Assembly (NCBI GenBank): GCA_017473105.1
Contig: JAFUNE010000008.1
Span: 124,001-188,000, forward strand
DNA: 64,000 nt
Reading direction: 5' to 3'
Origin: Bacilli bacterium
GTDB taxonomy: Bacteria > Bacillota_I > Bacilli_A > RF39 > UBA660
In this document: in pieces, positions 21,769-30,384 of the stretch
Position numbering within the stretch: the stretch's first letter is position 1
How the letters are laid out: every line of letters begins with the position of its first letter
Program-made: the position numbers and the translations under genes
The notes under the pieces: generated by a model
What the model saw: the letters and a program-made list of their open reading frames with translations, nothing else
What the model was told of the DNA's origin: nothing
Database searches by the model: none

Positions 21769-23622
21769 TTATAATTCACAACTTTTATTATAATTTTTTA
21801 ATACCAAAAAAACACTAATAAAACAAAGACAAATTGTAAATAAAATCCCTGCTATATTTCTAATTCCTGTCTTAGGATTTTCAATAATTTGCTTAAATAA
21901 AACCTCAACAGTTACATCATCATTAAGTTCAAATGAATATACACCATCATCTAACGAAGTAACTTCAACTATTTCATCTTTACTATTTTTAATAATTATT
22001 TTATCAAATTCATATCCATTATCTGGAATTGGAGACAACATAACAAAATTATCATCATTTTTAACAACATCTAATGCCCCATGAACAATATCTGTTTTAT
22101 TAACATTAAAAATTTTAACAAAGTTGACATCAATACTTACATCATCATACAAATCATAAACATACTTATTTTTTTCTTTTTTCATAGTATTAACTATATT
22201 ATCCGAAGAATCTTTTACAATAACTTTATTAACCATATATCCCTCATTTGGAACAGTAGAAATAACACCATAATTATTATCATAAGAAACTTCAACATTT
22301 CCGAATTTGATATTTTCTGAAATTGAATAAGTATAAGAATAATTAATATTAAAAACTAATATCGCAGATTTAGTAAGAGGAAGATCTTTTAAATCAGTTG
22401 ATGAAGAATATCCACCAATTAAACATTCAGTATTAGAAGTACAAAATATTTCTTTAAAATAATCTTCTCCATTACCACCATTACTATTAAAACCTAAAAG
22501 TTTACCATCAAAATTACTATATCTTAAAAGAACTGTATCATAAGAACCACCTTTAAAATTCATTCCTTCTATATCACTAGAATTTATTGAACAAACAGCA
22601 ATGATGTTGTTATTTAACAACTCAAAATCTTCACAAACATCATACCCAGAACCACCAAAACTATTTTTCCATAAAAAATTACCATTTTTATCATATTTAA
22701 CAATCAATGAATCATTGGAACTATCATCCACAGAATCTTTTATTTCAACAGATGAGGTATCACCCAAAAAGTAGTAAAAATCATCAGACTCAATAACTTT
22801 AGTAAACCCATCTCCTAATGTACCACCATATAATATTTTATTTTCAATATTAAAAGAACTATCAAATTTTAAAAACAATGCATCAGCAGAACCAATATTT
22901 TCTAAATCTTCAAAGTTAGTTGCTGCACTTGAACCAGTAACCAAAAAACCTCCATCATTAGAATTAGTAATATAATTAAAATTAATTGATTTATCTCCTA
23001 AATATTTTTTTAACCAAACAACATTTCCATCTTTATCATATTTTATAATTACACCAATAAAATGTGAAGAAGTTTGTAAACTACCTTCAATTTCCAAAGA
23101 AGAAGTTTCTCCAACAACAATAACACCACCATCTTTATCCATAATTATAGAGTTAAATGAATCACTTCCAGAACCACCCCAAAATCTTTCCCATAATAAA
23201 TTACCATTTTCATCATATTTTAAAATAACAGCTGCACCATTTAAAGCATAACCATTTGTTAAATTAGTAATATCAGTAGAATAAGTTTCACCAACAACAT
23301 AATAATTATTATCATCATCAATAGTCAAATCATACAAATAATCACTTTTTTTTCCACCATAACTATTCGTCCATAACAAGTTCCAATTATTATCATATTT
23401 CATTATTAAACAATCCAACCCTCCTTTTGAAGGAAAGCCTTCTATATCTGAACTTGTAGTTTCACCTATTACTATATAATTATTTTTTTTATCAATTTCT
23501 ATACTTTCTAAATAATCACTATTATTTTTATCAAAACTTGAAATTAACTCATCTTTAATTTCCAAGCCATTAACAACAAAAGGAATCATCATTATTAATA
23601 TAAAAAACAAAATTTTTTTCAT
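21769..23622 (-). CDS. Secreted beta-propeller-like surface protein with NPKTG sorting signal, 617 aa
   Basis: Signal peptide (MKKILFFILIMMIPFVVNG) followed by about seven ~55-residue units with the pattern GGxGxDxF..I..DGGxIVVGETSSxDIEG and IKYDxNGNLLW, consistent with a seven-blade propeller. Two ~65-residue domains resembling InlB/bacterial repeat modules follow (VPNEGYMVNKVIVKD and IPDNGYEFDKIIIKN). The C-terminus is a sortase-type signal: ENPKTG, a hydrophobic helix (IAGILFTICLCFISVFLVL) and a short tail KNYNKSCEL. The motif is NPxTG rather than LPxTG. Wall anchoring is inferred; no sortase is in the window. Ribosome site AGGAGATAG. Confidence 0.85.
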   Translation of the reverse strand: MKKILFFILIMMIPFVVNGLEIKDELISSFDKNNSDYLESIEIDKKNNYIVIGETTSSDIEGFPSKGGLDCLIMKYDNNWNLLWTNSYGGKKSDYLYDLTIDDDNNYYVVGETYSTDITNLTNGYALNGAAVILKYDENGNLLWERFWGGSGSDSFNSIIMDKDGGVIVVGETSSLEIEGSLQTSSHFIGVIIKYDKDGNVVWLKKYLGDKSINFNYITNSNDGGFLVTGSSAATNFEDLENIGSADALFLKFDSSFNIENKILYGGTLGDGFTKVIESDDFYYFLGDTSSVEIKDSVDDSSNDSLIVKYDKNGNFLWKNSFGGSGYDVCEDFELLNNNIIAVCSINSSDIEGMNFKGGSYDTVLLRYSNFDGKLLGFNSNGGNGEDYFKEIFCTSNTECLIGGYSSSTDLKDLPLTKSAILVFNINYSYTYSISENIKFGNVEVSYDNNYGVISTVPNEGYMVNKVIVKDSSDNIVNTMKKEKNKYVYDLYDDVSIDVNFVKIFNVNKTDIVHGALDVVKNDDNFVMLSPIPDNGYEFDKIIIKNSKDEIVEVTSLDDGVYSFELNDDVTVEVLFKQIIENPKTGIRNIAGILFTICLCFISVFLVLKNYNKSCEL

Positions 23623-23640
23623 ATTCTATCTCCTATTATA

Positions 23641-23649
23641 ATTTTATCA
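23641..23649 (-). promoter_or_regulatory. Extended -10 promoter for the 617-aa propeller gene
   Basis: TGATAAAAT on the minus strand about 18 bases before the ATG, identical to the copy at 21727-21735. Confidence 0.5.
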
Positions 23650-23661
23650 CATAAAAATAAA

Positions 23662-23681
23662 AAATACTATTACTAGTATTT
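23662..23681 (-). terminator. Terminator after the 536-aa propeller gene
   Basis: Same hairpin as at 21748-21767 (AAATACTA/TAGTATTT) followed by T-rich sequence on the minus strand. Confidence 0.8.
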
Positions 23682-23682
23682 C

Positions 23683-25293
23683 TTATAATTCACAACTTTT
23701 ATTATAATTTTTTAATACTAAAAAAACACTAATAAAACAAAGACAAATTGTAAATAAAATCCCTGTTATATTTCTAATTCCTGTCTTAGGATTTTCAATA
23801 ATTTGCTTAAATAAAACTTCAACACTTACATCATCATATAATTCAAATGAATATGTTCCATCTTGAAGTTTTACTGCCTCAATAATATTTCCTTCACTAT
23901 CTTTAACTATAACTTTATCAACTTCATATCCTTCATTCGGATTAGGTTTTACATTTCCTGTAAATCCATTACTTTCAATAATGAAGGTACCATTTTCTTC
24001 TTTAGTTTTATTTAATTCAAAATCAATATTATATTTTGATTGGATTATATCTTCATAACCTACATTTTCATCACTTACAATATCTTCTGAATCAGAAATT
24101 CCTAATGTAATTAAGTTATTATTTTTTGTAAACAAAGCCACATTATAAGTATCAGAACCTAATCCTCCAAAACTTTTTTCTAATATTAAATTACCATTTT
24201 TGTCATATAATACAAGCAATGCATCTGCATACCCTTTAACAGGCATATTTTCAATATTATCAGAATCAAATGTACCAACAACAATTATATTATCTCCTGG
24301 TGTTATTAAAACATCATTAAAACTATGATTATTATTTCCATGATAAGACTTAGACCATTGGATTTCTCCATCTTTATTATATTTAATAATGACAGCTTTA
24401 TTATTTTCCTCTTCATTTGTTATACCTTCTATATTTGATGAGAAAGAATCTCCAACTATAACAAATCCAGAATCACTTGTAGGTGATATATTATAAAAAT
24501 TCTCATAATTATTACCACCCCAATTTTTCTTCCATACTATTTCACCATTTTCATTATATTTTATAATAATACCATCTGTTTCGCCATTAGAATTTAGCCC
24601 TTCAATATCATTAGAATCGCTTGTTCCTAGAACTACAAATCCATTATCATTAGTTGCAATAACTGATTCAAAACTATCGTCTCCCGAATAATTAAATGTT
24701 TTTTGCCAAACTATTTCTCCGTCATCTTTTATTTTTAAAATAACAGCTTGATAATCAGAAGAATCCGGTGTTGGCGGAAATGAATCTGTATACCCAACAA
24801 TTACAAATTCTCCTTCAGGTAATGCAATTATCTCATTAAAGTGATCTGAAAATTCATAATCCCAGTATTTTTGCCACACTACCTCTCCAATGCTATTATA
24901 TTTTACCATTATTCCTGAATATGTTTCAAATTCTTTCATACCGGTTATATTTGGAGAAATTGTTTCTCCAACAGCCAAATATCCACCATCTTGTGTTAGT
25001 GCTACTGATGTGAATTTATCATCATCTTCACCACCATAAATATTTTTCCATTCAACGGTTCCGTTTTCATCATATTTTACTATTATGGCATCCTCATATC
25101 CTAAGTTTGTCATACCATCTAATTGTGGAGAATCAGAGTAACCAACCATTATATATCCACCGTCATCTGTTGGTAATGATGATGTAATATAATCAGATTC
25201 ACTTCCACCATAACTTACATTTGTTTCAAAAACTATTTCTTTAGCATTTACTACAAATGGCAATAATAAAAGAATAAATAATACTTTTTTCAT
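23683..25293 (-). CDS. Secreted beta-propeller-like surface protein with NPKTG sorting signal, 536 aa
   Basis: Paralogue of the 617-aa neighbour. It has a signal peptide (MKKVLFILLLLPFVVNAKE), about seven propeller units (GGSESDYITSSLPTDDGGY, VKYDENGTVEWKNIYGG and similar), one InlB-like repeat (PNEGYEVDKVIVKDSEGN) instead of two, and a C-terminal NPKTG signal, helix and tail identical but for one residue. It looks cell-wall attached. The identical end and downstream DNA show recent duplication or gene conversion with the 617-aa gene, whereas the propeller bodies have diverged. Ribosome site AGGAAG. First of three head-to-tail genes, each with its own promoter and terminator. Confidence 0.85.
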   Translation of the reverse strand: MKKVLFILLLLPFVVNAKEIVFETNVSYGGSESDYITSSLPTDDGGYIMVGYSDSPQLDGMTNLGYEDAIIVKYDENGTVEWKNIYGGEDDDKFTSVALTQDGGYLAVGETISPNITGMKEFETYSGIMVKYNSIGEVVWQKYWDYEFSDHFNEIIALPEGEFVIVGYTDSFPPTPDSSDYQAVILKIKDDGEIVWQKTFNYSGDDSFESVIATNDNGFVVLGTSDSNDIEGLNSNGETDGIIIKYNENGEIVWKKNWGGNNYENFYNISPTSDSGFVIVGDSFSSNIEGITNEEENNKAVIIKYNKDGEIQWSKSYHGNNNHSFNDVLITPGDNIIVVGTFDSDNIENMPVKGYADALLVLYDKNGNLILEKSFGGLGSDTYNVALFTKNNNLITLGISDSEDIVSDENVGYEDIIQSKYNIDFELNKTKEENGTFIIESNGFTGNVKPNPNEGYEVDKVIVKDSEGNIIEAVKLQDGTYSFELYDDVSVEVLFKQIIENPKTGIRNITGILFTICLCFISVFLVLKNYNKSCEL

Positions 25294-25311
25294 ACTTCTT
25301 CCTATTTTATA

Positions 25312-25339
25312 ATTATACTCTTTTTATTTTTTTACGCAA
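25312..25339 (-). promoter_or_regulatory. Promoter for the 536-aa propeller gene
   Basis: TTGCGT (25339-25334), 16-base spacer, TATAAT (25317-25312) on the minus strand, about 18 bases before the ATG. Confidence 0.6.
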
Positions 25340-25390
25340 TCCTTAAAGTCTAAATAATTTACTATAATTTTTATTTTTTGCATAAAAAAA

Positions 25391-25414
25391 CTAGAAGTTA
25401 TTCATATTCTTCTA
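25391..25414 (-). terminator. Probable terminator overlapping the end of recO
   Basis: 6-bp stem TAGAAG/CTTCTA with an 11-base loop, followed on the minus strand by seven T. The stem lies partly within the last recO codons. Confidence 0.5.
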
Positions 25415-26132
25415 ACTTTTTTAAAAAACTCTTACTTTTACTAGCAACACCAGAATATAAATCATAATATTCACTAATAATTTCATTAATACGATTTACA
25501 ACACTATTATCAATATCAAGATTACTAATTTTAGATATATCAACATAATAATAAAGTCTCATTAGTTTTAAAACCTTCTCATCGACAAGAATCTCATTAC
25601 TACGACAATTAGCACAAATGTATCCACCCTTTTCAAGTGAAATAGTAACAACTTTTTTACTACCACAAGTAACACATTCATCCAAATTTAAATTAATACC
25701 AATATAATTTAAAAACTTAAGTTCCAATATATTTGTAATAACTTTCTCATTAAACCCCTCTTCAATCTTAAAAATAGCATCTAACATTAAATTATATACT
25801 TCATTATCATTACACTCTTTATAAACTTTACTAGATAATTCACATATATAAGATAAATAACTAATTTTACTAATATCACTTTTAATATTAATAAAATAAT
25901 CTTTAACATTACCTTCAACTAATGTAGATAAACCTTGTTCCTTATATGAAATATTAAATTCAGCATAAGCAAACTTTTCACTTGCAAGTCTAAGTTTACT
26001 TTTTAAACCCTTAGCACCCTTAGCAACACAACCTATAATTCCATTCTCTTTAGTAAATATATTAATAATCTTACTATTTTCTTTATATGGAATAGTACTA
26101 ATAACAATCCCTTCTACATTAATCAACTTCAT
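25398..26132 (-). CDS. recO: DNA repair protein RecO
   Basis: Recombination mediator that loads RecA with RecR in the RecF pathway. 244 aa: an N-terminal OB-fold (about residues 1-80, VEGIVISTIPYKENSKIINIF), then a helical domain with a zinc site of two CxxC pairs (CVTCGSKK and CANCRSNE, about residues 150-175) as in Firmicutes RecO. The gene order era-yqzL-recO is the Bacillus order. No clear Shine-Dalgarno lies before the ATG, and a strong hairpin stands just upstream, so expression may come mainly from readthrough or a weak local promoter. Confidence 0.92.
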   Translation of the reverse strand: MKLINVEGIVISTIPYKENSKIINIFTKENGIIGCVAKGAKGLKSKLRLASEKFAYAEFNISYKEQGLSTLVEGNVKDYFINIKSDISKISYLSYICELSSKVYKECNDNEVYNLMLDAIFKIEEGFNEKVITNILELKFLNYIGINLNLDECVTCGSKKVVTISLEKGGYICANCRSNEILVDEKVLKLMRLYYYVDISKISNLDIDNSVVNRINEIISEYYDLYSGVASKSKSFLKKLEEYE

Positions 26133-26143
26133 ATCAAAATATA

Positions 26144-26169
26144 AAGCATAAAGAATAATCTTTATGCTT
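26144..26169 (-). terminator. Hairpin terminator between yqzL and recO
   Basis: A perfect 10-bp stem AAGCATAAAG/CTTTATGCTT with a six-base loop, beginning at the yqzL stop codon, followed by TATATTTTG on the minus strand. It may attenuate transcription into recO. Confidence 0.7.
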
Positions 26170-26248
26170 ATTTTCCTTTCTTATATTTTAAATAATATTC
26201 AATCTTACCCGTTTCTTTAAATTTATTCCAAGCTTCTTTTTTATTCAT
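26168..26248 (-). CDS. yqzL: YqzL-like microprotein, 26 aa
   Basis: A short open frame with a strong ribosome site (AAGGAG, seven bases before ATG) encoding MNKKEAWNKFKETGKIEYYL and six further residues ending KGK. The pattern WxxFxxTGxIExYLxYK matches what I recall of YqzL, a small protein of unknown function encoded between era and recO in Bacillus and relatives; this is exactly that position. It is shorter than the ~45-residue Bacillus form. Basic, soluble, with no signal peptide. Function unknown. Confidence 0.75.
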   Translation of the reverse strand: MNKKEAWNKFKETGKIEYYLKYKKGK

Positions 26249-26309
26249 ATCTTCTCCTTACAATATTATATTGCAAGAAAAACTAAAATATTATTCAAAA
26301 AATTAAATT

Positions 26310-27200
26310 TTATTCTTCATTATTAACTAAATAACCTAAATCTTTAATAAATTTTTCTTTTTCTCTCCATTTCTTTATTGTTTTACAATAAAGTTCAAGG
26401 TAAACTTTCTTACCAAGCAATGTTTCCATATCAAGTCTTGCTTCATGACCGATAGTCTTAATCATTTGCCCATTTGATCCAACTATTATTTTTCTTAAAG
26501 AATCTCTATCAACTATAATATCAACATATACTTTAGCAATTCCCTTTTCTTCGTAATAATCAACTAACTTACAAGAAATAGAATGAGGAACTTCTTCATT
26601 AGTATGAATAAATATTTTTTCACGAACCATTTCTGATAATCTAAAATCCATATCTAATGTTGTAGTTTCTCCATCATAGAAATATTTAACATTATCTGGT
26701 AAATATTCTTTTAATACTTTTATCAATCTATCTGTATTATCATCTTTTAAAGCAGATACAGGAATTATTTCAGCAAATTCATATAAATCTTTATATTCAT
26801 TTATTTTAAGTAATATTTCATCATCAGTAAGTTTATCAATTTTATTTAAAATCAAAAATACAGGTTTTTCTACATTAGCAAGCTTATCAATAATAAATTG
26901 ATCACCTTTACCAAATTTACTACTAGCATCACAAACAAACAAAATAACATCAACATCATTAATAGAATAATAAGCTTGAGCATTAAGAGCAACACCCAAC
27001 TTATCAACAGGTTTATGAATACCTGGAGTATCTACAAATACAATTTGAGTATCTTCTTCATTATAAATACCTTGTATTAAATTTCTAGTAGTTTGTGGCT
27101 TTGATGAAATAATTGCAACTTTTTCTTTAATAATAGAATTTAATAAAGTACTTTTACCAGTATTAGGTCTACCAATTAAAGTTACAAAACCACTTTTCAT
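26310..27200 (-). CDS. era: GTPase Era
   Basis: Ribosome-assembly GTPase that binds the 3' end of 16S rRNA. G1 motif GRPNTGKST (10-18), switch II DTPGIHKP, NKID and SALK guanine-recognition motifs, then a C-terminal KH domain with the IVGSNGQMIKTIG loop. 296 aa, normal length. Its ATG overlaps the cdd stop (ATGA) and is preceded by GGAGG, so it is translationally coupled to cdd. The order ybeY-dgkA-cdd-era matches Bacillus. Confidence 0.97.
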   Translation of the reverse strand: MKSGFVTLIGRPNTGKSTLLNSIIKEKVAIISSKPQTTRNLIQGIYNEEDTQIVFVDTPGIHKPVDKLGVALNAQAYYSINDVDVILFVCDASSKFGKGDQFIIDKLANVEKPVFLILNKIDKLTDDEILLKINEYKDLYEFAEIIPVSALKDDNTDRLIKVLKEYLPDNVKYFYDGETTTLDMDFRLSEMVREKIFIHTNEEVPHSISCKLVDYYEEKGIAKVYVDIIVDRDSLRKIIVGSNGQMIKTIGHEARLDMETLLGKKVYLELYCKTIKKWREKEKFIKDLGYLVNNEE

Positions 27201-27577
27201 ACAATATCCTCCTTACTAAACGTAGTATTCATTAATTTTTCATAACTAAGTATTTCCATTTTTCCACTCTTAGTCATTATATTAAATATAACATCCTTAT
27301 CAAAAAATTCTAAGAATACTTGTTTACATAAATTACATGGATAACATATTTCATCACTACTAGTCATTAAATATAAAGTTTTAAATTCTCTTTCACCATG
27401 ACTTACAGCATTTAATATAGCACTTCTCTCAGCACATACAGTTGCTCCATAAGAAGCATTTTCAACATTAACACCATTATAAAAATTTCCATTTTTAGTT
27501 TCAACTATACAAGCAAAATGCATATTTGAATATGGGGCATAACTATTTTCTAATAAATTTTCTAATTTTTCTCTCAT
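27197..27577 (-). CDS. cdd: Cytidine deaminase
   Basis: Pyrimidine-salvage enzyme converting cytidine and deoxycytidine to uridine forms. Catalytic motif CAERSAI gives zinc ligand C48 and proton-shuttle E50; the other ligands are C81 and C84 in PCNLCKQ. At 126 aa it is the tetrameric short form common in Bacilli. The N-terminal APYSNMHFACIVET is the substrate-binding strand. Ribosome site AGGAGAAAT. Part of the dgkA-cdd-era gene row. Confidence 0.95.
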   Translation of the reverse strand: MREKLENLLENSYAPYSNMHFACIVETKNGNFYNGVNVENASYGATVCAERSAILNAVSHGEREFKTLYLMTSSDEICYPCNLCKQVFLEFFDKDVIFNIMTKSGKMEILSYEKLMNTTFSKEDIV

Positions 27578-27587
27578 TTAATTTCTC

Positions 27588-27986
27588 CTAAAATAATAAT
27601 AAAATTTTTGGAACGAATATAATTAATCCAACAATAACCGCAACAAAAGCAAATATAAGTACAGCAGCTGCAGCAGTATCTTTTGCTACTTTAGCAAGCG
27701 GATGATATTCTTCTGTAACTAAATCAACTACTGCTTCAATTGCAGTATTAACAAGTTCACAAGAAATAACAAGTCCTATCGTTAAAACTAAAATAGCCCA
27801 TTCATATTTATTTATTTTAAATATAAATCCAAATATCAAAACTATTAAAGCAACACCAACATCAACAGCTAAATTTTGTTCATTTTTATATGCATATCTA
27901 AGTCCACTCATTGGATACTTAAAACTATTGACAAACTTCTTTATACCTTTAGTTTGCTTTCTCTCATCTCTTGATATCATACTCAC
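27588..27986 (-). CDS. dgkA: Undecaprenol/diacylglycerol kinase DgkA
   Basis: Small integral-membrane kinase. In Gram-positive bacteria this family phosphorylates undecaprenol for cell-wall precursor recycling. 132 aa with three membrane helices after an amphipathic N-terminus (FKYPMSGLRYAYKNEQN). The conserved active-site region ELVNTAIEAVVDLV is present, followed by HPLAKVAKDTAAAAV. A GTG start (27986) is used because GGAGG precedes it at nine bases; an ATG two codons later is also possible. It overlaps the end of ybeY by 23 bases, so the two are tightly coupled. Confidence 0.93.
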   Translation of the reverse strand: MSMISRDERKQTKGIKKFVNSFKYPMSGLRYAYKNEQNLAVDVGVALIVLIFGFIFKINKYEWAILVLTIGLVISCELVNTAIEAVVDLVTEEYHPLAKVAKDTAAAAVLIFAFVAVIVGLIIFVPKILLLF

Positions 27987-28404
27987 TTAATATTTCCTCC
28001 TCAAGAGCTCTCATTACTTTTTTATCTTCTTCTACCATATGATCATAGCCAAGTAAATGAAGTAATCCATGAACAGCCAAATAACAAAATTCACGTTTTA
28101 CACTATGACCAAAATCTTTTGCTTGACTAACACATCTCTCATAAGATATATATATTTCACCAAGAAATCTAATTCCATCATACTCAACATCATTAACTTC
28201 TTCAAAAGCAAAAGATATAACATCAGTAACAGCATCTTTATTCCTATAATCTCTATTTATTTCCCTTATTTTTTCATTATCAACAATAATAATATTTAAT
28301 AAAGGATTTTCAACTTTTAAATGTTTACATGCAAACTTAATAATACTATCAAGTTCATATAAATCAACTTCTTTATTTGTTGTATTAAAAATATATTCTT
28401 CCAT
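27964..28404 (-). CDS. ybeY: Endoribonuclease YbeY (rRNA maturation)
   Basis: Metal-dependent RNase involved in 16S rRNA maturation and ribosome quality control. The signature HGLLHLLGYDH, carrying the three metal-binding histidines, is near residues 115-125, and DVISFAFEE is upstream. 146 aa, normal. The stop is TGA, direct evidence for the standard bacterial code. Its ATG follows the upstream VanZ-like stop by one base, with a G-run ribosome site (GGGGGG) inside the end of that gene. Confidence 0.95.
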   Translation of the reverse strand: MEEYIFNTTNKEVDLYELDSIIKFACKHLKVENPLLNIIIVDNEKIREINRDYRNKDAVTDVISFAFEEVNDVEYDGIRFLGEIYISYERCVSQAKDFGHSVKREFCYLAVHGLLHLLGYDHMVEEDKKVMRALEEEILSEYDIKR

Positions 28405-28405
28405 T

Positions 28406-29014
28406 TTATACCCCCCATAATGTATTAACTAAGTATAAACTAACTAATAAAATTATAATTACACTTAACAAATTATAAAACCACTTCTTTTTCATGAAAT
28501 TAGGTAATTTTTCATTAATTGATTTAAGTAACTTATAAAGTAAAAAACCAATTATCCCACCAATAACATTCAATATAACATCATCTATATCAACACTTCT
28601 TCCAATAAAATGTTGAACTATTTCTATTGTTACACTTGATAACAAAGAAACAATTGTTATACCTACAATACCTTTAATTTTACAATAATAACTAACAAAA
28701 TAACCTAGAGGTACAAATAATACAATATTACCAAGAACTTGTTTAATAAACGCAGAACTCATTAATTCATATCTAAATATCTCTTTAAATGGAGTTAAAT
28801 TAGTACCCCCACCTATTAAATCTTGACTAGTTACAAGTTGGAATAATACAAGAAGATAAACGATAAACATTAAATTAAATAACTCTTCATACAAACGAAA
28901 ACTTTTTCTATCATTTTTTATGATATAAGCAAGCCTCATTATAGATGAAATAACTACAACTATAACTACAGTAGGCCATGACATATTAATAACATCAACT
29001 ATCGCATTCCTCAT
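28406..29014 (-). CDS. VanZ-like membrane protein
   Basis: 202-residue polytopic membrane protein with about five helices and the VanZ-family core: NLTPFKEI, a long helix with NIVLFVPLGYF, and TIEIVQHFIGRSVDIDDVILN with an acidic pair. VanZ relatives are linked to teicoplanin resistance in enterococci, but most homologues have no known role. Ribosome site AAGAGG. It occupies the place where Bacillus has phoH and pgpH (yqfF), between yqfD and ybeY, and its start overlaps yqfD by 20 bases. Confidence 0.85.
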   Translation of the reverse strand: MRNAIVDVINMSWPTVVIVVVISSIMRLAYIIKNDRKSFRLYEELFNLMFIVYLLVLFQLVTSQDLIGGGTNLTPFKEIFRYELMSSAFIKQVLGNIVLFVPLGYFVSYYCKIKGIVGITIVSLLSSVTIEIVQHFIGRSVDIDDVILNVIGGIIGFLLYKLLKSINEKLPNFMKKKWFYNLLSVIIILLVSLYLVNTLWGV

Positions 29015-30143
29015 TTATATTTTCCTCTTCAAATATATTAGAAGTAACTCCAATGTCTTCATAAACTTTAAAAAATACTTCTATATACATTTTACTACTT
29101 TTTAGCCCTTTTTTCAAAACATTTTTACTTATTATATATTCACCATCACCAAGCATTTTTTCAATTTCTTCACTACCCTTCTTAACCCCATAATCTAAAG
29201 CTTTTTCATAACTAATTTTATTACTAACATTTTCAAGAATTAAAACTTTTTCCCTATAAACTTTAAAAGGTAAATATGATTCATCAAAAACACATTTATT
29301 TTCACGAACACTATTTTTAGGATTATATTGACCAATCAAACTAATCTTCTTACCAAAAAAATCAATATAATAATGATTAAAACTATCCTTAACTACAGAT
29401 TCATTATAAATAAGAGGAACATTTATTTTAACTAAATACCAAGTCTCAGCAAAAACCTGAGCCCTACTTTCAACTTCATCTACAAGTGTACAATCTTTAT
29501 AAATTCTTCCACTAACGATAACATCACCCTTCTTAACAAACTCATTTTCTTCTCTTAGTTTTTCACCATTATAAACAACTATATGACGAATAACTCCATC
29601 TCTACTAGCAACAATATTACTCTTTTCACCAACGATATTTTTATTACCAATAAACTTTAAACTAACATCTATATTATAACTAGAACCAACTCTTTCAAAC
29701 TCAATCCACTCTATCTCATTAATATTTTTAAGAATCTTATCTTTCAAATCATTAATTTTTTCGTATTTAAATACTTTTCTTTTTAAACTAAAATTATTCA
29801 AAATAAGAAAATCATTTAACTTATTTAAAACATACTTATCTTCACAATTAATATTAATTTCATAAATAGTATTACATAAATTATAAAGTAACAAAAAACA
29901 AACAAATAAACTTATAATAAAATATCTATTTATTAAAATAAAATTATTAATAAAACCTATACCATAATATCTAATTATTCTACTTTCAAATCTAAACTTA
30001 ATATTTTTATAATCTTTATAATTAATATTAAATTTATAAATATCTTTTTCATGATAAAACTCATTATAAAAAATATTCTTCTCAATAAGAAAAGAAACCA
30101 AATCATAATTAGTTTTAACTTCTATTCTAACTCTTCTATTCAT
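28995..30143 (-). CDS. yqfD: Sporulation protein YqfD (SpoIV stage) homologue
   Basis: 382 aa. A cytoplasmic N-terminal domain (~85 residues), one membrane span (YFIISLFVCFLLLYNL, about 95-110), then an extracytoplasmic part including SRDGVIRHIVVYNGE and VKKGDVIVSG, the conserved YqfD core. In Bacillus YqfD is made in the mother cell and needed for sporulation; in clostridia it is also sporulation-specific. Identity is supported by its tight coupling to yqfC (8-base overlap) and by the downstream ybeY-dgkA-cdd-era row. The stop is TGA. Whether this organism sporulates cannot be told from this window. Confidence 0.85.
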   Translation of the reverse strand: MNRRVRIEVKTNYDLVSFLIEKNIFYNEFYHEKDIYKFNINYKDYKNIKFRFESRIIRYYGIGFINNFILINRYFIISLFVCFLLLYNLCNTIYEININCEDKYVLNKLNDFLILNNFSLKRKVFKYEKINDLKDKILKNINEIEWIEFERVGSSYNIDVSLKFIGNKNIVGEKSNIVASRDGVIRHIVVYNGEKLREENEFVKKGDVIVSGRIYKDCTLVDEVESRAQVFAETWYLVKINVPLIYNESVVKDSFNHYYIDFFGKKISLIGQYNPKNSVRENKCVFDESYLPFKVYREKVLILENVSNKISYEKALDYGVKKGSEEIEKMLGDGEYIISKNVLKKGLKSSKMYIEVFFKVYEDIGVTSNIFEEENINEECDS

Positions 30144-30345
30144 ATAAAAACTCTATATTATAAACTAATCCATTAATACATATCTCAAATTCATCAATAC
30201 CAACTATTATTAAAGATTTTCCCTTTATTTTTACTAAAAATTCAAATAATTCGATACATATTATTTCATCACTTATACTACATATTTTTTTATAATTTTT
30301 TATATGAATCATATTTTCAAATATATTTATTTCATATTTTTTCAT
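30136..30345 (-). CDS. yqfC: Sporulation protein YqfC homologue, 69 aa
   Basis: Small beta-rich protein with the YqfC pattern: HIKNYKKICSISDEIICIE then LVKIKGKSLIIVGIDEFEICINGLV. In Bacillus yqfC-yqfD are a sigma-E-dependent pair of the sporulation program. It is shorter than Bacillus YqfC (~93 aa) because the N-terminus is trimmed. ATG overlaps nothing upstream; a terminator for the convergent-order histidine kinase gene does not apply here because that gene lies downstream. Function outside sporulation is unknown. Confidence 0.75.
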   Translation of the reverse strand: MKKYEINIFENMIHIKNYKKICSISDEIICIELFEFLVKIKGKSLIIVGIDEFEICINGLVYNIEFLYE

Positions 30346-30362
30346 AATACATTATATAAAAA

Positions 30363-30384
30363 AAGTACGAATTAATTCGTACTT
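30363..30384 (-). terminator. Terminator of the hybrid histidine kinase gene region
   Basis: A perfect 11-bp palindromic stem AAGTACGAATT/AATTCGTACTT followed on the minus strand by a run of T. It includes the kinase stop codon and lies 18 bases before yqfC, so it separates the two transcripts. Confidence 0.85.

Larger units (their letters stand above)
21709..21900 (-). repeat. Near-identical duplicated block, copy A
   Basis: About 190 bases covering the leader of the 422-aa gene, a terminator and the 3' end of the 617-aa gene are repeated at 23623-23814 (offset 1914) with only about three differences by eye. Confidence 0.9.
23623..23814 (-). repeat. Near-identical duplicated block, copy B
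   Basis: Second copy of the ~190-base block at 21709-21900; it covers the leader of the 617-aa gene, a terminator and the 3' end of the 536-aa gene including the whole sorting signal. Confidence 0.9.

Noticed and set aside
20440..25293. CRISPR-like or satellite repeats in the propeller genes
   Set aside because: Repetition is at protein level with divergent codons, apart from the single duplicated 190-bp block.
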